Source: Gordonia polyisoprenivorans NBRC 16320 = JCM 10675 (GTDB taxonomy: Bacteria > Actinomycetota > Actinomycetes > Mycobacteriales > Mycobacteriaceae). Taken from it: a DNA stretch of 64,000 nt. The DNA lies in assembly GCF_000241325.1 (NCBI RefSeq), contig NZ_BAEI01000004.1, positions 1 to 64,000 on the forward strand, read 5' to 3'. The position numbers and the translations under genes are program-made. Positions 51,469-60,280 of the stretch are shown piece by piece (the stretch's first letter is position 1; each line of letters starts with the position of its first letter). The notes under the pieces were generated by a model. It was not told the DNA's origin and did not search any database. It was given only the letters and a program-made list of their open reading frames with translations.

Positions 51469-52335
51469 TCAGTCGGCCTCGCCACGCGCGGCGAGGCGCT
51501 GCGCCGCCGCCCGGATGACCTCGACCGCCTCGTCGGGTTCATCGACGACGGTCACCAGATCGAGATCCTCGGGCGAGACCATCCCCTTGGCGACGAGGAC
51601 CTCGCGCATCCAGGCGAGCAGCCCGGCCCAGTGCTCGCGGCCGACGAGCACGATCGGGAACCGGACCACCTTCTTGGTCTGCACCAGGGTCAGCGCCTCG
51701 AAGAGCTCGTCGAGCGTGCCGAGACCGCCGGGCAGACAGACGAAGGCCTGGGCGTACTTCACGAACATCGTCTTGCGGACGAAAAAGTAGCGGAAGTTCA
51801 TGCCCAGGTCGACCCAGGGGTTCAGATGCTGCTCGAACGGCAGCTCGATGTTGAGTCCGATCGACGTCGCCGACGACTCGTGGGCTCCCTTGTTCGCGGC
51901 CTCCATGACGCCCGGCCCACCGCCGGTGATCACGGCGTAGCCGGCCGCGCCGAGGGCTCGGCCCACGCGCACCGCGAGCTCGTAGTCGGGTGAGCCGGGT
52001 CGTAGTCGCGCGGACCCGAATACCGTGACCGCCTCGGCGACGTCGGAGAGGGCATCGAAACCCGCCACGAATTCCGACTGGATACGCAACACGCGCCACG
52101 AGTCGCGCATGGTGCGCTCGGCCCGGCGCTCGGCGTCGCGCGGATCGACCCACTCGAGCAGCCGACGGTCGGTGGTGCGCTCGTCGCCGTCGGTGCGGCG
52201 CACGCGCATGGGGCCGATGTAGCGGGTGCCCTGCTGATCCTCGATGTCGACGTCGGTGACCGGATCACGCTCGGCGGGCTCGCTGCCAGAAGTCGTCTCG
52301 CTACCAGAAGTCGTCTCGCTGCCAGAAGTCGTCAT
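51469..52335 (-). CDS. LOG family protein with N-terminal extension
   Basis: A second LOG-fold protein, 288 residues, with an N-terminal ~90-residue extension (TRYIGPMRVRRTDGDERTTD). The catalytic part has TVFGSARLRPG, ITGGGPGVMEAANKGA and LPGGLGTLDELFEALT. The layout matches the Rv1204c-region/type II-like TIGR00730 proteins. ATG 52335 has TAGCGT seven bases upstream and no ribosome binding site. The first 18 residues are a six-residue repeat (TTSGSE) three times, encoded by an 18-base tandem repeat. It may differ in substrate from the short LOG next door. Confidence 0.82.
   Translation of the reverse strand: MTTSGSETTSGSETTSGSEPAERDPVTDVDIEDQQGTRYIGPMRVRRTDGDERTTDRRLLEWVDPRDAERRAERTMRDSWRVLRIQSEFVAGFDALSDVAEAVTVFGSARLRPGSPDYELAVRVGRALGAAGYAVITGGGPGVMEAANKGAHESSATSIGLNIELPFEQHLNPWVDLGMNFRYFFVRKTMFVKYAQAFVCLPGGLGTLDELFEALTLVQTKKVVRFPIVLVGREHWAGLLAWMREVLVAKGMVSPEDLDLVTVVDEPDEAVEVIRAAAQRLAARGEAD
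52279..52332. repeat. 18-bp triplicate repeat at the start of the long LOG gene
   Basis: CTCGCTGCCAGAAGTCGT occurs three times in a row (52279, 52297, 52315), the middle copy with one change. It encodes TTSGSE three times directly after the start Met. Confidence 0.92.
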
Positions 52336-52401
52336 GGGCGTAACGCTAGCGCGCCCGGCCGATGTCCCCGCCGCACCGACGGGAACCCGGTGCGCGTCAG
52401 T

Positions 52402-53496
52402 TCAGCTCAGGTAGGTCCGCAACAACTCGGTGACCTCGCGGATCTGGGCGACCGGGACGCGTTCGTCGACCCGGTGGGCCAGGCTCGGGTCCCCCGGTCC
52501 GAGGTTCACCGCGGGAATACCCAGAGCCGAGAATCGTGACACGTCGGTCCAGCCGTACTTGGCGCGGAATCGCCCCTGCGCGGCGTCGACGAGTGCCGCA
52601 GCAGCCGGATGCGACAGGCCGGGCAACGCGCCTGCGGCGGAATCAGTGAGTTCGAGCGTCACCGCACCGGAGGCGAGCGGCCCGGCGAACACCTCGCGAA
52701 CGTGGTCGAGTGCGCTCTCGATGCTGTGGTCGGGCGCGAAACGGAAGTTGACGTCGACGTGGGCGGCGTCGGGTACGACGTTGCCGGCCACCCCGCCGCC
52801 TATCCCGACGGCCGAGAGCCCCTCGCGGTACTCGCATCCGTCGATGTCGACGCGGCGCGGCGAGTACCCGGCGAGGGTGGTGAGCACCTCCCCCAGCTTG
52901 TGAATCGCGTTGTCGCCCATCCACGCTCGCGCCGAATGTGCCCGCGTCCCGGTCGCTGTCAGGCGTACCCGCAGAGTGCCTTGGCATCCTGCCTCGATCT
53001 GCCCGGCCGTGGGTTCCCCGAGGATCGCCACGTCGCCGGAAAGCCACTGCGGCAGTTCACGTTCGATGACCCCCAGCCCGTTGTACTCGGCGGCGATCTC
53101 CTCGCAGTCGTAGAAGATGAGCGTGAGGTCGTGGCGCGGATCGGCCAGCGTCGCCGCGAGATGCAGGAACACCGCGTCACCGGATTTCATGTCCACGGTT
53201 CCGCACCCGTGCAGGACCTCGCCCTCGGCGGTGTCGTCGGTGCGCCGGCTCGGCAGATTTCCCGCGACCGGCACCGTGTCGAGGTGCCCGGCGAGGATGA
53301 CCCGGCTGTCGAGCCCCCGGTCGGTGCGCGCGAGCACCCGGTTGCCGTGACGGACGATCTCGAAGCCGGTGGTCTGCTCCCGGAGCGCGGATTCGACGGC
53401 GTCGGCGATGGCCGTTTCGTCCCGGGATTCACTGTGGATGTCGACCAGCGCCGCGGTCAGGTCGATCGGATCGCCATGGAGGTCGAGAGCATTCAC
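52402..53496 (-). CDS. dapE: Succinyl-diaminopimelate desuccinylase
   Basis: An M20A metallohydrolase of 364 residues releasing LL-diaminopimelate from its N-succinyl form. Di-zinc ligands are visible: [10 protein letters not shown] (His, Asp), [22 protein letters not shown] (catalytic Glu pair), [12 protein letters not shown] and [10 protein letters not shown]. The start is GTG 53496, with TACGGT six bases upstream and no ribosome binding site (leaderless). With dapD nearby on the opposite strand and dapC further on, three lysine/cell-wall steps sit within 6 kb. Confidence 0.94.
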   Translation of the reverse strand: MNALDLHGDPIDLTAALVDIHSESRDETAIADAVESALREQTTGFEIVRHGNRVLARTDRGLDSRVILAGHLDTVPVAGNLPSRRTDDTAEGEVLHGCGTVDMKSGDAVFLHLAATLADPRHDLTLIFYDCEEIAAEYNGLGVIERELPQWLSGDVAILGEPTAGQIEAGCQGTLRVRLTATGTRAHSARAWMGDNAIHKLGEVLTTLAGYSPRRVDIDGCEYREGLSAVGIGGGVAGNVVPDAAHVDVNFRFAPDHSIESALDHVREVFAGPLASGAVTLELTDSAAGALPGLSHPAAAALVDAAQGRFRAKYGWTDVSRFSALGIPAVNLGPGDPSLAHRVDERVPVAQIREVTELLRTYLS

Positions 53497-53581
53497 GCCC
53501 CCACCGTAACGAAGCCGATGGCGCGGCGCCGAAAAGGGTTACACCCGCGTGGTTTACATCGCACGGGTTGCACGACAGGGG

Positions 53582-54154
53582 TCATGAAGGTCGAAGCTCG
53601 GCGGCGCCGAATGACACGTCGAACTGCACACACCACAGCACCACCGCCGGGAACCGGGCGAGGTCGGTGGTCGCGGGCACCGCATACACCTGGTCGCCAC
53701 GGTTGCCCTTGATCGGGCCGAGGTCGACGCGCGGGGCGCCACCTGCGGTACGCCAGCCGGCGAAGCCGCCGATCACCTCCCCGGCCGAGAGCCACACATG
53801 CACATCGGGGCCGGTGGTCGTGTCGAGGTTCTCGATGGCGAGAATCCTTGAGCCATCCGGCTTCTCGATGATCGACACGGTGCCGGTGGTGTCGTGTTCG
53901 TGGCTGATGAAGGTCCCGGACGAGAGCACCACGGGCGTGGCCGGTGGCGCGCCCGACGCCGGCGTACCGCTCGCGGCGACCGGGATCTCGTCGGCGATCT
54001 CGGTGTCGACGAAGACCAACCACGGCTTGAAGATCACGCCGCCGATCACCACCACGACGATCACCACCACTGCCAGCCCGGCGAGCACCCACGGCCATCG
54101 CCGGCGTCGGGCCCGCCCGCCCTGGTGCGGAGTCCGGAGTCCACGTTCGGCCAT
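53582..54154 (-). CDS. DM13 domain membrane-anchored protein
   Basis: A 190-residue protein with a basic N terminus, one membrane helix (about residues 22-42, WVLAGLAVVVIVVVVIGGVI) and an extracytoplasmic DM13 domain of about 105 residues: GTFISHEHDTTGTV, LDTTTGPDVHVWLS, and the single Cys in VVLWCVQFDVSF near the end. DM13 domains are proposed redox or electron-transfer modules. ATG 54154 has TATTGT six bases upstream. The partner is unknown. Confidence 0.75.
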   Translation of the reverse strand: MAERGLRTPHQGGRARRRRWPWVLAGLAVVVIVVVVIGGVIFKPWLVFVDTEIADEIPVAASGTPASGAPPATPVVLSSGTFISHEHDTTGTVSIIEKPDGSRILAIENLDTTTGPDVHVWLSAGEVIGGFAGWRTAGGAPRVDLGPIKGNRGDQVYAVPATTDLARFPAVVLWCVQFDVSFGAAELRPS

Positions 54155-54316
54155 GATGCGACAATACGGACATCGCACGGTCGCGACCAGCGCGTTCGGC
54201 CGTTCGGATGATGGCTCGATCGTGTCCGGAGATGATCGGCGAAACGCCTACTCGGCTGTCGTGACCGTCGTAGCGTGGAGGTGTAGCGGAGTGTTCGAAC
54301 CGAGGAGATGATCGCC

Positions 54317-54619
54317 ATGTCCGCTCGTTCTCATGATTCCCATCGTTTTCACGATTCCCACGGTCAGCATCCTTTGGGAGTGTTGGCGTTCTTCCTGCTC
54401 ATCGTCGGTTTCGCGAGCCTCGCCGTGCTGCTCGTGTCGGTGGTGGTCGGCAACACCGCGCTGGCCGTCACCGCCGCCGTCGTCGGGCTGGTGGCCTTCG
54501 GTGTGGCCGCCACGACCATGACCATGCTGGGCCGGAAGTTGCATCACAGCGCACTGATCCCCGACTACACCGACACCGAGACGGAGCACTACCTGCGCGA
54601 CTATCGACACGGTGCTTGA
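54317..54619 (+). CDS. Small two-helix membrane protein
   Basis: A 100-residue protein with a His/Ser/Arg-rich N terminus (SARSHDSHRFHDSHGQH), two membrane helices (about residues 23-45 and 50-70) and a soluble C terminus (IPDYTDTETEHYLRDYRH). I do not recognise a functional family. ATG 54317 is chosen over 54308 because GAGGAG is 9 bases upstream rather than abutting. The stop codon lies inside the tandem repeat that follows. Confidence 0.7.
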   Translation: MSARSHDSHRFHDSHGQHPLGVLAFFLLIVGFASLAVLLVSVVVGNTALAVTAAVVGLVAFGVAATTMTMLGRKLHHSALIPDYTDTETEHYLRDYRHGA

Positions 54620-54676
54620 TCTGGCGGCTCCGCCGCGGCTTGATCTGGCGGCTCCGCCGCGGCTTGACTTGGCGGC
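54614..54676. repeat. 24-bp tandem repeat (2.6 copies) between two genes
   Basis: GCTTGATCTGGCGGCTCCGC starts each 24-base unit (54614, 54638, partial 54662). Each unit contains GCGGCTCCGCCGC, which can form a short hairpin. The first unit includes the stop codon of the small membrane protein. Confidence 0.85.
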
Positions 54677-54725
54677 GTGATCCGGCTGCCGACCGCACGG
54701 CGCCCCACCGGTAAGCTCGGGTGCC

Positions 54726-55691
54726 GTGACGAACAATGGTGCACACGCAGTCGGAATCGCCACGGTGACCAACGGGGGTTCCGCTGATCCCGGCGTCATC
54801 CTCGACGTCTGGTTCCCCGAGCCGCAACTCGGTACGAGTGAGCAGAGCGGCACGACGATCCTGGACGACACCGCGACCCCCGGCGATCTTCGTGACCTGG
54901 TCGGTATCGACGCGGTCCGCCGGGTCAAGACCGTAGCCGTATCGACCACGATCGCCGATCTCTCGGCGCCACCGGTCGACGCCTACGACGTCTACCTGCG
55001 TCTACACCTGCTCTCGCATCGTCTCGTCGCGCCGCACGGCACCAACCTCGACGGCATCTTCGGCCTTCTCGCCAACGTGGTGTGGACCAATCACGGCCCC
55101 TGCCCGGTCGAGGGATTCGAGAAGATCCGCGCCGGACTGCGCGCCCGCGGCAACGTGACCGTGTACAGCATCGACAAGTTCCCCCGCATGGTCGATTACG
55201 TCGCGCCCGGCGGTGTGCGCATCGGCGACGCCGACCGCGTCCGGCTCGGCGCACACCTCGCGCCCGGCACGACGGTCATGCACGAGGGATTCGTGAACTT
55301 CAACGCCGGCACTCTCGGCGAATCGATGGTCGAGGGCCGTATCTCCGCAGGTGTCGTCGTCGGTGACGGCTCCGACATCGGCGGCGGCGCATCCACGATG
55401 GGCACGCTGTCCGGCGGCGGCAAGGAGCGCATCGTCCTCGGCAAGCGCTGCCTGCTCGGCGCGAACTCCGGCTGCGGCATCCCCCTCGGCGACGACTGCG
55501 TCATCGAGGCCGGCCTCTACGTCACCGCGGGCACCAAGGTCACCGGGCCCGACGGCACCACCGTCAAGGCCCGCGACCTCGCAGGCCAGTCCAATCTGCT
55601 GTTCCGTCGCAACAGCCTCAACGGCGCCGTCGAGGTGGTGCCCTGGAAGGGCGACGGCATCGCCCTCAACGAGGCCCTGCACAAGAACTGA
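54726..55691 (+). CDS. dapD: Tetrahydrodipicolinate N-succinyltransferase DapD
   Basis: A hexapeptide-repeat succinyltransferase of 321 residues, committing tetrahydrodipicolinate to the succinylase branch of diaminopimelate synthesis. The left-handed beta-helix is seen from about residue 150 to 290 ([32 protein letters not shown] repeats). The start is GTG 54726 with TAAGCT 8 bases upstream and no ribosome binding site. It is the Rv1201c counterpart, on the strand opposite dapE. Confidence 0.95.
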   Translation: MTNNGAHAVGIATVTNGGSADPGVILDVWFPEPQLGTSEQSGTTILDDTATPGDLRDLVGIDAVRRVKTVAVSTTIADLSAPPVDAYDVYLRLHLLSHRLVAPHGTNLDGIFGLLANVVWTNHGPCPVEGFEKIRAGLRARGNVTVYSIDKFPRMVDYVAPGGVRIGDADRVRLGAHLAPGTTVMHEGFVNFNAGTLGESMVEGRISAGVVVGDGSDIGGGASTMGTLSGGGKERIVLGKRCLLGANSGCGIPLGDDCVIEAGLYVTAGTKVTGPDGTTVKARDLAGQSNLLFRRNSLNGAVEVVPWKGDGIALNEALHKN

Positions 55692-55766
55692 CACACACCA
55701 CAGCGCGCCGGGGACCTGTCCGAAACGTTCAAGACACCCGGGGTGCGGTGACCATACGGTGATCGC

Positions 55767-56177
55767 ATGACCGACACCGCACGCATTACAGGACCGATCC
55801 TCGATGCCCTGTCCATCGTCGTCGCCGACATGGCGGCCACCGTCGATTTCTATACGCTTCTGGGTCTGCAATTCGAGCCCGGCGCCGCCGATGCCCCCCA
55901 CGCGGAGAGTGCGGTGGGCCCGATGAGGATTCTCTTCGACACCCGCGCCGTCGTCGGCTCGTTCATGCCCGGGTGGACCGAGCCCACGGGTGGCCATCGG
56001 ATCGCGCTCGCGTTCGCCTGCGCGACCCCGACCGATGTCGATGCCGAGCACGCAACGCTCGTCGCCGCCGGGCACCGGTCGATACTCGAACCGTTCGACG
56101 CCGTCTGGCATCAGCGGTATGCGGTCATCGCCGACCCCGACGGCAACCCCGTCGACCTCTACAGTCCGCTGGTCTGA
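55767..56177 (+). CDS. VOC (glyoxalase-like) family protein
   Basis: A single-domain VOC protein of 136 residues with the paired beta-alpha-beta-beta-beta modules: ALSIVVADMAATVDFYTLLG and, at the end, AVIADPDGNPVDLYSP. The metal residues (H, E) typical of glyoxalase I are only partly visible, so it may be a resistance or binding protein. ATG 55767 has TACGGT six bases upstream and no ribosome binding site. It converges with the AraC gene with a 19-base overlap of ends. Confidence 0.78.
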   Translation: MTDTARITGPILDALSIVVADMAATVDFYTLLGLQFEPGAADAPHAESAVGPMRILFDTRAVVGSFMPGWTEPTGGHRIALAFACATPTDVDAEHATLVAAGHRSILEPFDAVWHQRYAVIADPDGNPVDLYSPLV

Positions 56178-56905
56178 GCGCCGCCGGTCCACGCCGTCGG
56201 CGGCGCGCCGGTGAGTTCGGCGAAGTCGCGGCACATGTGCGCGTGGTCGGCGTACCCGGCGCGCGCAGCGATACCGCTGAGATCCTCCCCGGCGTCGTCG
56301 AGTAGCGCCAGCGCAGTCCGCATCCGCAGGATCCGGGCGAGCGTCTTGGGGCCATACCCGAAGTGCTGCAACGACATCCGATGCAGGGTGCGCGCCGATA
56401 CCGACACCGTGTCGGCGCATGCGGAGACCGGGACACCGCGTGCAAGCATCAAGGGCAACGTCGGCACCCACGGCGGGGGTGATTGACCGGGCGTGGCGTC
56501 GCACAGCGCGGACAGCGCGGCCCCGACGTCGTCGGCGGCCGCGAGCGTGTCCTCCCAGCGTCGCACGTCCGACGACGGCCAGAGATCGCTCAGCGGCACC
56601 CGCGAATCCCGGAACTCCGACGCGGGGGCGCCGAGGAGTCCGGGCGCGTACCCGGGCGCGAAGCGCAGTCCGGTCATGTCCCGGCGCCGGTCGGTGCCGA
56701 AGACATACGGCCCGGTGTCGGGGCCCGCGATCAGGAGCTCCTCGCCGGTCCAGATCAGGTCCATGCATCCGTCGGGCAGGATGACCGACTCGCCGGGAGC
56801 GGTGTCGGCGCGCCAGCACGTCGCCGGTCTCGCAGAGCGCTCGGCCAATGTCACCTGCGGTCGCGGCTCAGGCCAGTCGTTGTACCGCGGTGGCGATGCG
56901 CTCAT
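56159..56905 (-). CDS. AraC family transcriptional regulator
   Basis: A 248-residue regulator with a C-terminal AraC HTH pair: GVPVSACADTVSVSARTLHRM and GEDLSGIAARAGYADHAHM. The N-terminal part (ILPDGCMDLIWTGEELLIAGP) is the DUF6597-type sensor found in many actinobacterial members. ATG 56905 lies within the 3' end of dapC (38-base overlap) and has a weak ribosome binding site. Its targets are unknown; the convergent VOC gene is a candidate. Confidence 0.8.
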   Translation of the reverse strand: MSASPPRYNDWPEPRPQVTLAERSARPATCWRADTAPGESVILPDGCMDLIWTGEELLIAGPDTGPYVFGTDRRRDMTGLRFAPGYAPGLLGAPASEFRDSRVPLSDLWPSSDVRRWEDTLAAADDVGAALSALCDATPGQSPPPWVPTLPLMLARGVPVSACADTVSVSARTLHRMSLQHFGYGPKTLARILRMRTALALLDDAGEDLSGIAARAGYADHAHMCRDFAELTGAPPTAWTGGAQTSGL

Positions 56906-57983
56906 CGGTCGCCGTCAGCGCGATCCGCACGTGGTCGACGCCCGCGGGTCCGTAGAAGTCCCCTGGCGCGGGAAGGATGCCGCGCTGCGCAAGCCAGCCG
57001 ACGGTCTCCCGGCACGGTTCGCCGCGGGTGGCCCACAGATACAAACCGGCTTCGGAGTGGTCGATGGTGAAACCGGCTGCGCGGACCGCCGCGGCCAGCT
57101 CGGTCCGGCGTTTGGCATAGCGGGCACGCTGGACCTCGACGTGCGCATCGTCGGTGAGCGCTGCGGTCATCGCCGCCTGAATCGGGTACGGCACCATCAG
57201 CCCGGCATGTTTGCGTACGGCCAGCAGTTCGGCGATCAGTTCCCGGTCACCGGCGAAGAAACCCGCACGATAGGACGCCAGGTTGGAGATCTTCGACAAC
57301 GAGTGCACCGCGAGCAGCCCGGTGTGATCGCCGTCGGAGACACGCGGGTCGAGCACCGAGACGGCCTCGGCGTCCCACGACAAACCGAGATAGCACTCAT
57401 CGGAGATGACGACGGTCCCGCGTTCGCGCGCCCACTCGATCACCTTGCGCAGGTGGTCGATCCCGAGGATTTTGCCGGTCGGGTTGGACGGCGAGTTCAG
57501 GAACAGCACGGCCGGGCGCGCCGGCCCGAGCGCCACCGTCGAATCGGCACGCACCGGTGTCGCACCGGCCAGCAGGGCACTGACCTCATAGGTCGGGTAG
57601 GCGACCTCCGGGATGACGACCATCTCGCCGACGCCGACACCGAGCGTCGCGACCACCCCGGCGATGGCCTCCTTGGTTCCGATCACCGGGAGGATGCTCG
57701 ACTCGTCCACGCCGACGGCGCCGTAGCGACGACCCAGCGCCGCGGCTGCGGCGTCGCGCAGAGCCGTGGTCCCGATCGTCGTCGGATAGCCCGGGAACTC
57801 CGAGGCCTGTGCGAGGGCCTCACGGATGACCGGATCGACGGGATCGACCGGGGTGCCGACCGAGAGGTCGACGATGCCATCGGGATGAGAGTTCGCGGTG
57901 GCCTTGGCCTCGGCCAGGGTGTCCCACGGAAAGTCGGGAAGGGCGGCACTGACCCGGCGTCGGGCCGGACGGTCACCGGTCAC
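56868..57983 (-). CDS. dapC: Succinyldiaminopimelate transaminase (DapC, actinobacterial type)
   Basis: A fold-type I PLP aminotransferase of 371 residues. The PLP lysine is in AVHSLSKISNLASYRAGFF, and the cofactor-binding NSPSNPTGKI and SDECYLGLSWD segments are present. It matches the actinobacterial DapC type that follows fdxC (Rv1178 after Rv1177), making N-succinyl-LL-diaminopimelate. GTG 57983 begins 7 bases after the fdxC stop, so the two are cotranscribed. Confidence 0.88.
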   Translation of the reverse strand: MTGDRPARRRVSAALPDFPWDTLAEAKATANSHPDGIVDLSVGTPVDPVDPVIREALAQASEFPGYPTTIGTTALRDAAAAALGRRYGAVGVDESSILPVIGTKEAIAGVVATLGVGVGEMVVIPEVAYPTYEVSALLAGATPVRADSTVALGPARPAVLFLNSPSNPTGKILGIDHLRKVIEWARERGTVVISDECYLGLSWDAEAVSVLDPRVSDGDHTGLLAVHSLSKISNLASYRAGFFAGDRELIAELLAVRKHAGLMVPYPIQAAMTAALTDDAHVEVQRARYAKRRTELAAAVRAAGFTIDHSEAGLYLWATRGEPCRETVGWLAQRGILPAPGDFYGPAGVDHVRIALTATDERIATAVQRLA

Positions 57984-57990
57984 CGCGAGC

Positions 57991-58320
57991 TCAGTCCTCG
58001 TCCTCGTTCATCGGGGGCAGCTGCTTGATGAAGGGCGGGTCGAAATCGGTCTTACCGACCTTGCTGGCACCGCCCGGCGAGCCCAGCTCGTCGAAGAAGT
58101 CGGCATTGGCACTGACGTACGGATCCCATTCGTCGGGGACGTCATCCTCGTAGAAGATCGCCTCCACCGGACACACCGGCTCGCAGGCACCACAGTCCAC
58201 ACATTCATCCGGCTGGATGTAGAGACTGCGACCACCTTCGTAGATGCAATCGACCGGGCATTCCTCCACGCATGCCTTGTCCATCACATCCACGCAGGGT
58301 TCCGCGATGATGTAGGTCAC
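57991..58320 (-). CDS. fdxC: Seven-iron ferredoxin FdxC
   Basis: A 109-residue ferredoxin of the actinobacterial 7Fe type, with CVEECPVDC and CVDCGACEPVCPVEAI cluster motifs. The C-terminal ~40 residues (DPYVSANADFFDELG) are the family's acidic tail. It is the Rv1177 counterpart and probably feeds electrons to redox enzymes. The start is GTG 58320 after AAAGGAG. It is followed by dapC. Confidence 0.94.
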   Translation of the reverse strand: MTYIIAEPCVDVMDKACVEECPVDCIYEGGRSLYIQPDECVDCGACEPVCPVEAIFYEDDVPDEWDPYVSANADFFDELGSPGGASKVGKTDFDPPFIKQLPPMNEDED

Positions 58321-58547
58321 CACACACTCCTTTGCTGCAAGCACTTCGGTCGGCCGCCGTCGCGCGGCGGGCCGAGATGTACGCGAGGGCTGGTCGCGCC
58401 GAGCACGCATGCAGCGGCAATCCGCAGCTCTGAAAGACCGCACACACGTGTTGCCCTAGAGTATCTGCCCACCGGGCGGCCCTCCCACACCCGCCCCTGC
58501 TCACCGACGGTCGTTGAGTCACAGATCACACCGGGTCCCGGTTGCGC

Positions 58548-58596
58548 CCAGGGTGAGGAGAACCCTCCCGCTCACGCCGATCCGCGGTCACCCTGG
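58548..58596. promoter_or_regulatory. Hairpin-forming repeat upstream of the cysteine dioxygenase gene
   Basis: CCAGGGTGA (58548-58556) and TCACCCTGG (58588-58596) are exact complements separated by 31 bases, 85 bases before the cysteine dioxygenase start. It may be an operator pair or a leader hairpin. The remaining bases of 58321-58680 hold the divergent fdxC promoter and nothing else I can name. Confidence 0.4.
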
Positions 58597-58680
58597 TCGC
58601 GTGAGCACTCCATCGAGGCGATGTCGCGGCCGTCACCGTATCCGGCGCACTCCCCTCGACCCTCGTTCACAGGAGAACTC

Positions 58681-59310
58681 ATGACCTCGACCCTGCCCTC
58701 CCGTACCCAGCCATCTCGTACCCAGCCACCCCGCACGCTCCGCCCGGACCGTTCTGCCCGCCACACCGCTGCCCACCTACCGACCCGGCTGCGCCCGGCA
58801 GACCTGCTGCGGATCACCGACCAGGGCGTCGCCGACGTCCTCGACGGACGTTACGACCACCTGCTGCCCACCGCCTGGGACCCGGTGGAGCGGTGGTCGA
58901 CCCGTCTGGAATCCGACGACGACCTCGACCTGTGGCTGATCAGCTGGACGCCGGACCGCTCGACCGACCTGCACGACCACGCCGGATCGCTGGGCGCACT
59001 GACCGTGTTGAGCGGCGCACTGCGCGAATACCGTTGGACCGGTGACGATCTCGCGCTGCGCATCCTCTCGGCCGGCGATCAGGCGGCTTTCCCGCTGGGC
59101 TGGGTCCACGACGTTCAGCACCACGGGAGCATCCCGCCGGCGCGTGGTCTCACCGTCCCGACGGGCGATACCTCGGTGGCCACTCCGAGCGGCCCGACGC
59201 TCAGCGTCCACGCCTACTCCCCGCCATTGACCGCGATGTCGTTCTACGAGGTGACCGAAGGCGGCGCACTCCGCCGGACCCGGACCGAACTGACCGACGA
59301 ACCGGAATAG
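58681..59310 (+). CDS. Cysteine dioxygenase family protein
   Basis: A cupin of 209 residues of the cysteine dioxygenase type, oxidising cysteine to cysteine sulfinate with an iron centre. The first two iron histidines are in TDLHDHAGSLGALTVLSG, and the third in WVHDVQHHG. The N-terminal 35 residues are a low-complexity PSRTQ repeat. ATG 58681 has AGGAG five bases upstream; an in-frame ATG at 58621 would lengthen it. The next gene encodes a rhodanese, consistent with sulfur handling. Confidence 0.82.
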   Translation: MTSTLPSRTQPSRTQPPRTLRPDRSARHTAAHLPTRLRPADLLRITDQGVADVLDGRYDHLLPTAWDPVERWSTRLESDDDLDLWLISWTPDRSTDLHDHAGSLGALTVLSGALREYRWTGDDLALRILSAGDQAAFPLGWVHDVQHHGSIPPARGLTVPTGDTSVATPSGPTLSVHAYSPPLTAMSFYEVTEGGALRRTRTELTDEPE

Positions 59311-59328
59311 AACGCCTATCGTGAACCC

Positions 59329-59703
59329 ATGCCGATGACCATCGACGACATGCTGCTCGTCGCGCGGGAGTCCCTGCAACGACTGCCTGCCGAGGATCTC
59401 GACGCCGAACTCGCCGCCGGTGCCGTGCTCGTCGACATCCGCCCGGCCGCGCAACGTGCCGCCGAGGGTGAGGTTCCCGAGGCACTCGTCATCGAACGCA
59501 ACGTCCTGGAATGGCGATGTGATCCGGCCAGCGACGCACGGATCCCACAGGCCGTCGACCACGACGTGCGGTGGATCATCCTGTGCTCGGAGGGATACAC
59601 CTCCAGCCTGGCGGCGGCATCGTTGCAGCAGTTGGGATTACACCGCGCCACCGATGTCATCGGGGGATATCGGGCCCTCGCGGCACATCACGATCCCCGG
59701 TGA
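59329..59703 (+). CDS. Rhodanese-domain protein
   Basis: A single rhodanese domain of 124 residues with the active-site cysteine in LCSEGYTSS at about residue 86. It likely handles persulfide or thiosulfate sulfur, in line with its position 18 bases after the cysteine dioxygenase gene. ATG 59329 has TATCGT six bases upstream, so it may also have its own leaderless promoter. Confidence 0.82.
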   Translation: MPMTIDDMLLVARESLQRLPAEDLDAELAAGAVLVDIRPAAQRAAEGEVPEALVIERNVLEWRCDPASDARIPQAVDHDVRWIILCSEGYTSSLAAASLQQLGLHRATDVIGGYRALAAHHDPR

Positions 59704-59716
59704 ATCGCCGACCCCG

Positions 59717-60133
59717 ATGACCCCGACCGAATTCATCGCCTTCATTCGCTCCCACCCGCTCGGGGTCGTCGCGACCGTCTCGCCGGACGGAGCACCCGAG
59801 GCGGCGCTCGTCGGGATTGCCGTCACCGACGCCGCGGAGATCGTCTTCGACACCTCACGGTCATCCCGCAAGTTCGCCAATCTCGCGGCCGATTCCCGGG
59901 TCGCCCTCGTGGTCGGCACCACCGAGGAAATCACCGTGCAATGTGAGGGGCGGGCGGACATTCCGCACGGCGAGGCTGCGCAGCGATGCCGGGACGCGTA
60001 CTTCGCGCAGTATCCGGACGGACGGCAGCGGGCGGCCGATCCCGACATCGTGCACGTGCGCGTCCGACCGCAATGGGTACGCTGCGCCGACTATCGGCCG
60101 GACGGCGGCGGGGTCACCGAGAGACACTGGTGA
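59717..60133 (+). CDS. Pyridoxamine-phosphate-oxidase-like (flavin/split-barrel) protein
   Basis: A 138-residue split beta-barrel protein of the PNPOx-like family. The N terminus (FIAFIRSHPLGVVATVSPDG) and the DTSRSSRKFANLAADSRVALVVG segment are typical. The cofactor could be FMN, F420 or haem; no residue decides. ATG 59717 has a weak ribosome binding site and begins 13 bases after the rhodanese stop. It ends at the tandem-repeat region before cofG. Confidence 0.75.
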   Translation: MTPTEFIAFIRSHPLGVVATVSPDGAPEAALVGIAVTDAAEIVFDTSRSSRKFANLAADSRVALVVGTTEEITVQCEGRADIPHGEAAQRCRDAYFAQYPDGRQRAADPDIVHVRVRPQWVRCADYRPDGGGVTERHW

Positions 60134-60151
60134 GCGGCGCCCCGCTCACGA

Positions 60152-60280
60152 TCGGCAGCCAGACCGCTCACGCCACCGCCGACCACGCCCGGGGTGACGG
60201 AATCCGGTCGGCAGCCAGACCGCTCACGCCACCGACGACCACGCCCGGGGTGACGGAATCCGGTCGGCAGCCAGACCGCT
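60152..60280. repeat. 56-bp tandem repeat at the 3' end of cofG
   Basis: Unit starts at 60152, 60208 and 60264; two full 56-base copies differing by one base and 17 bases of a third. The last copies encode the C terminus of the CofG-like protein ([15 protein letters not shown]) on the minus strand. Confidence 0.9.

Noticed and set aside
54614-54676. Repeat considered as a CRISPR array
   Set aside because: Units are adjacent with no spacers and only 24 bases long; no cas genes are present.
55002-56819. Open frame of about 605 residues antisense to dapD and the VOC gene
   Set aside because: Its translation mirrors codon structure of the real genes and shows no protein-like composition.
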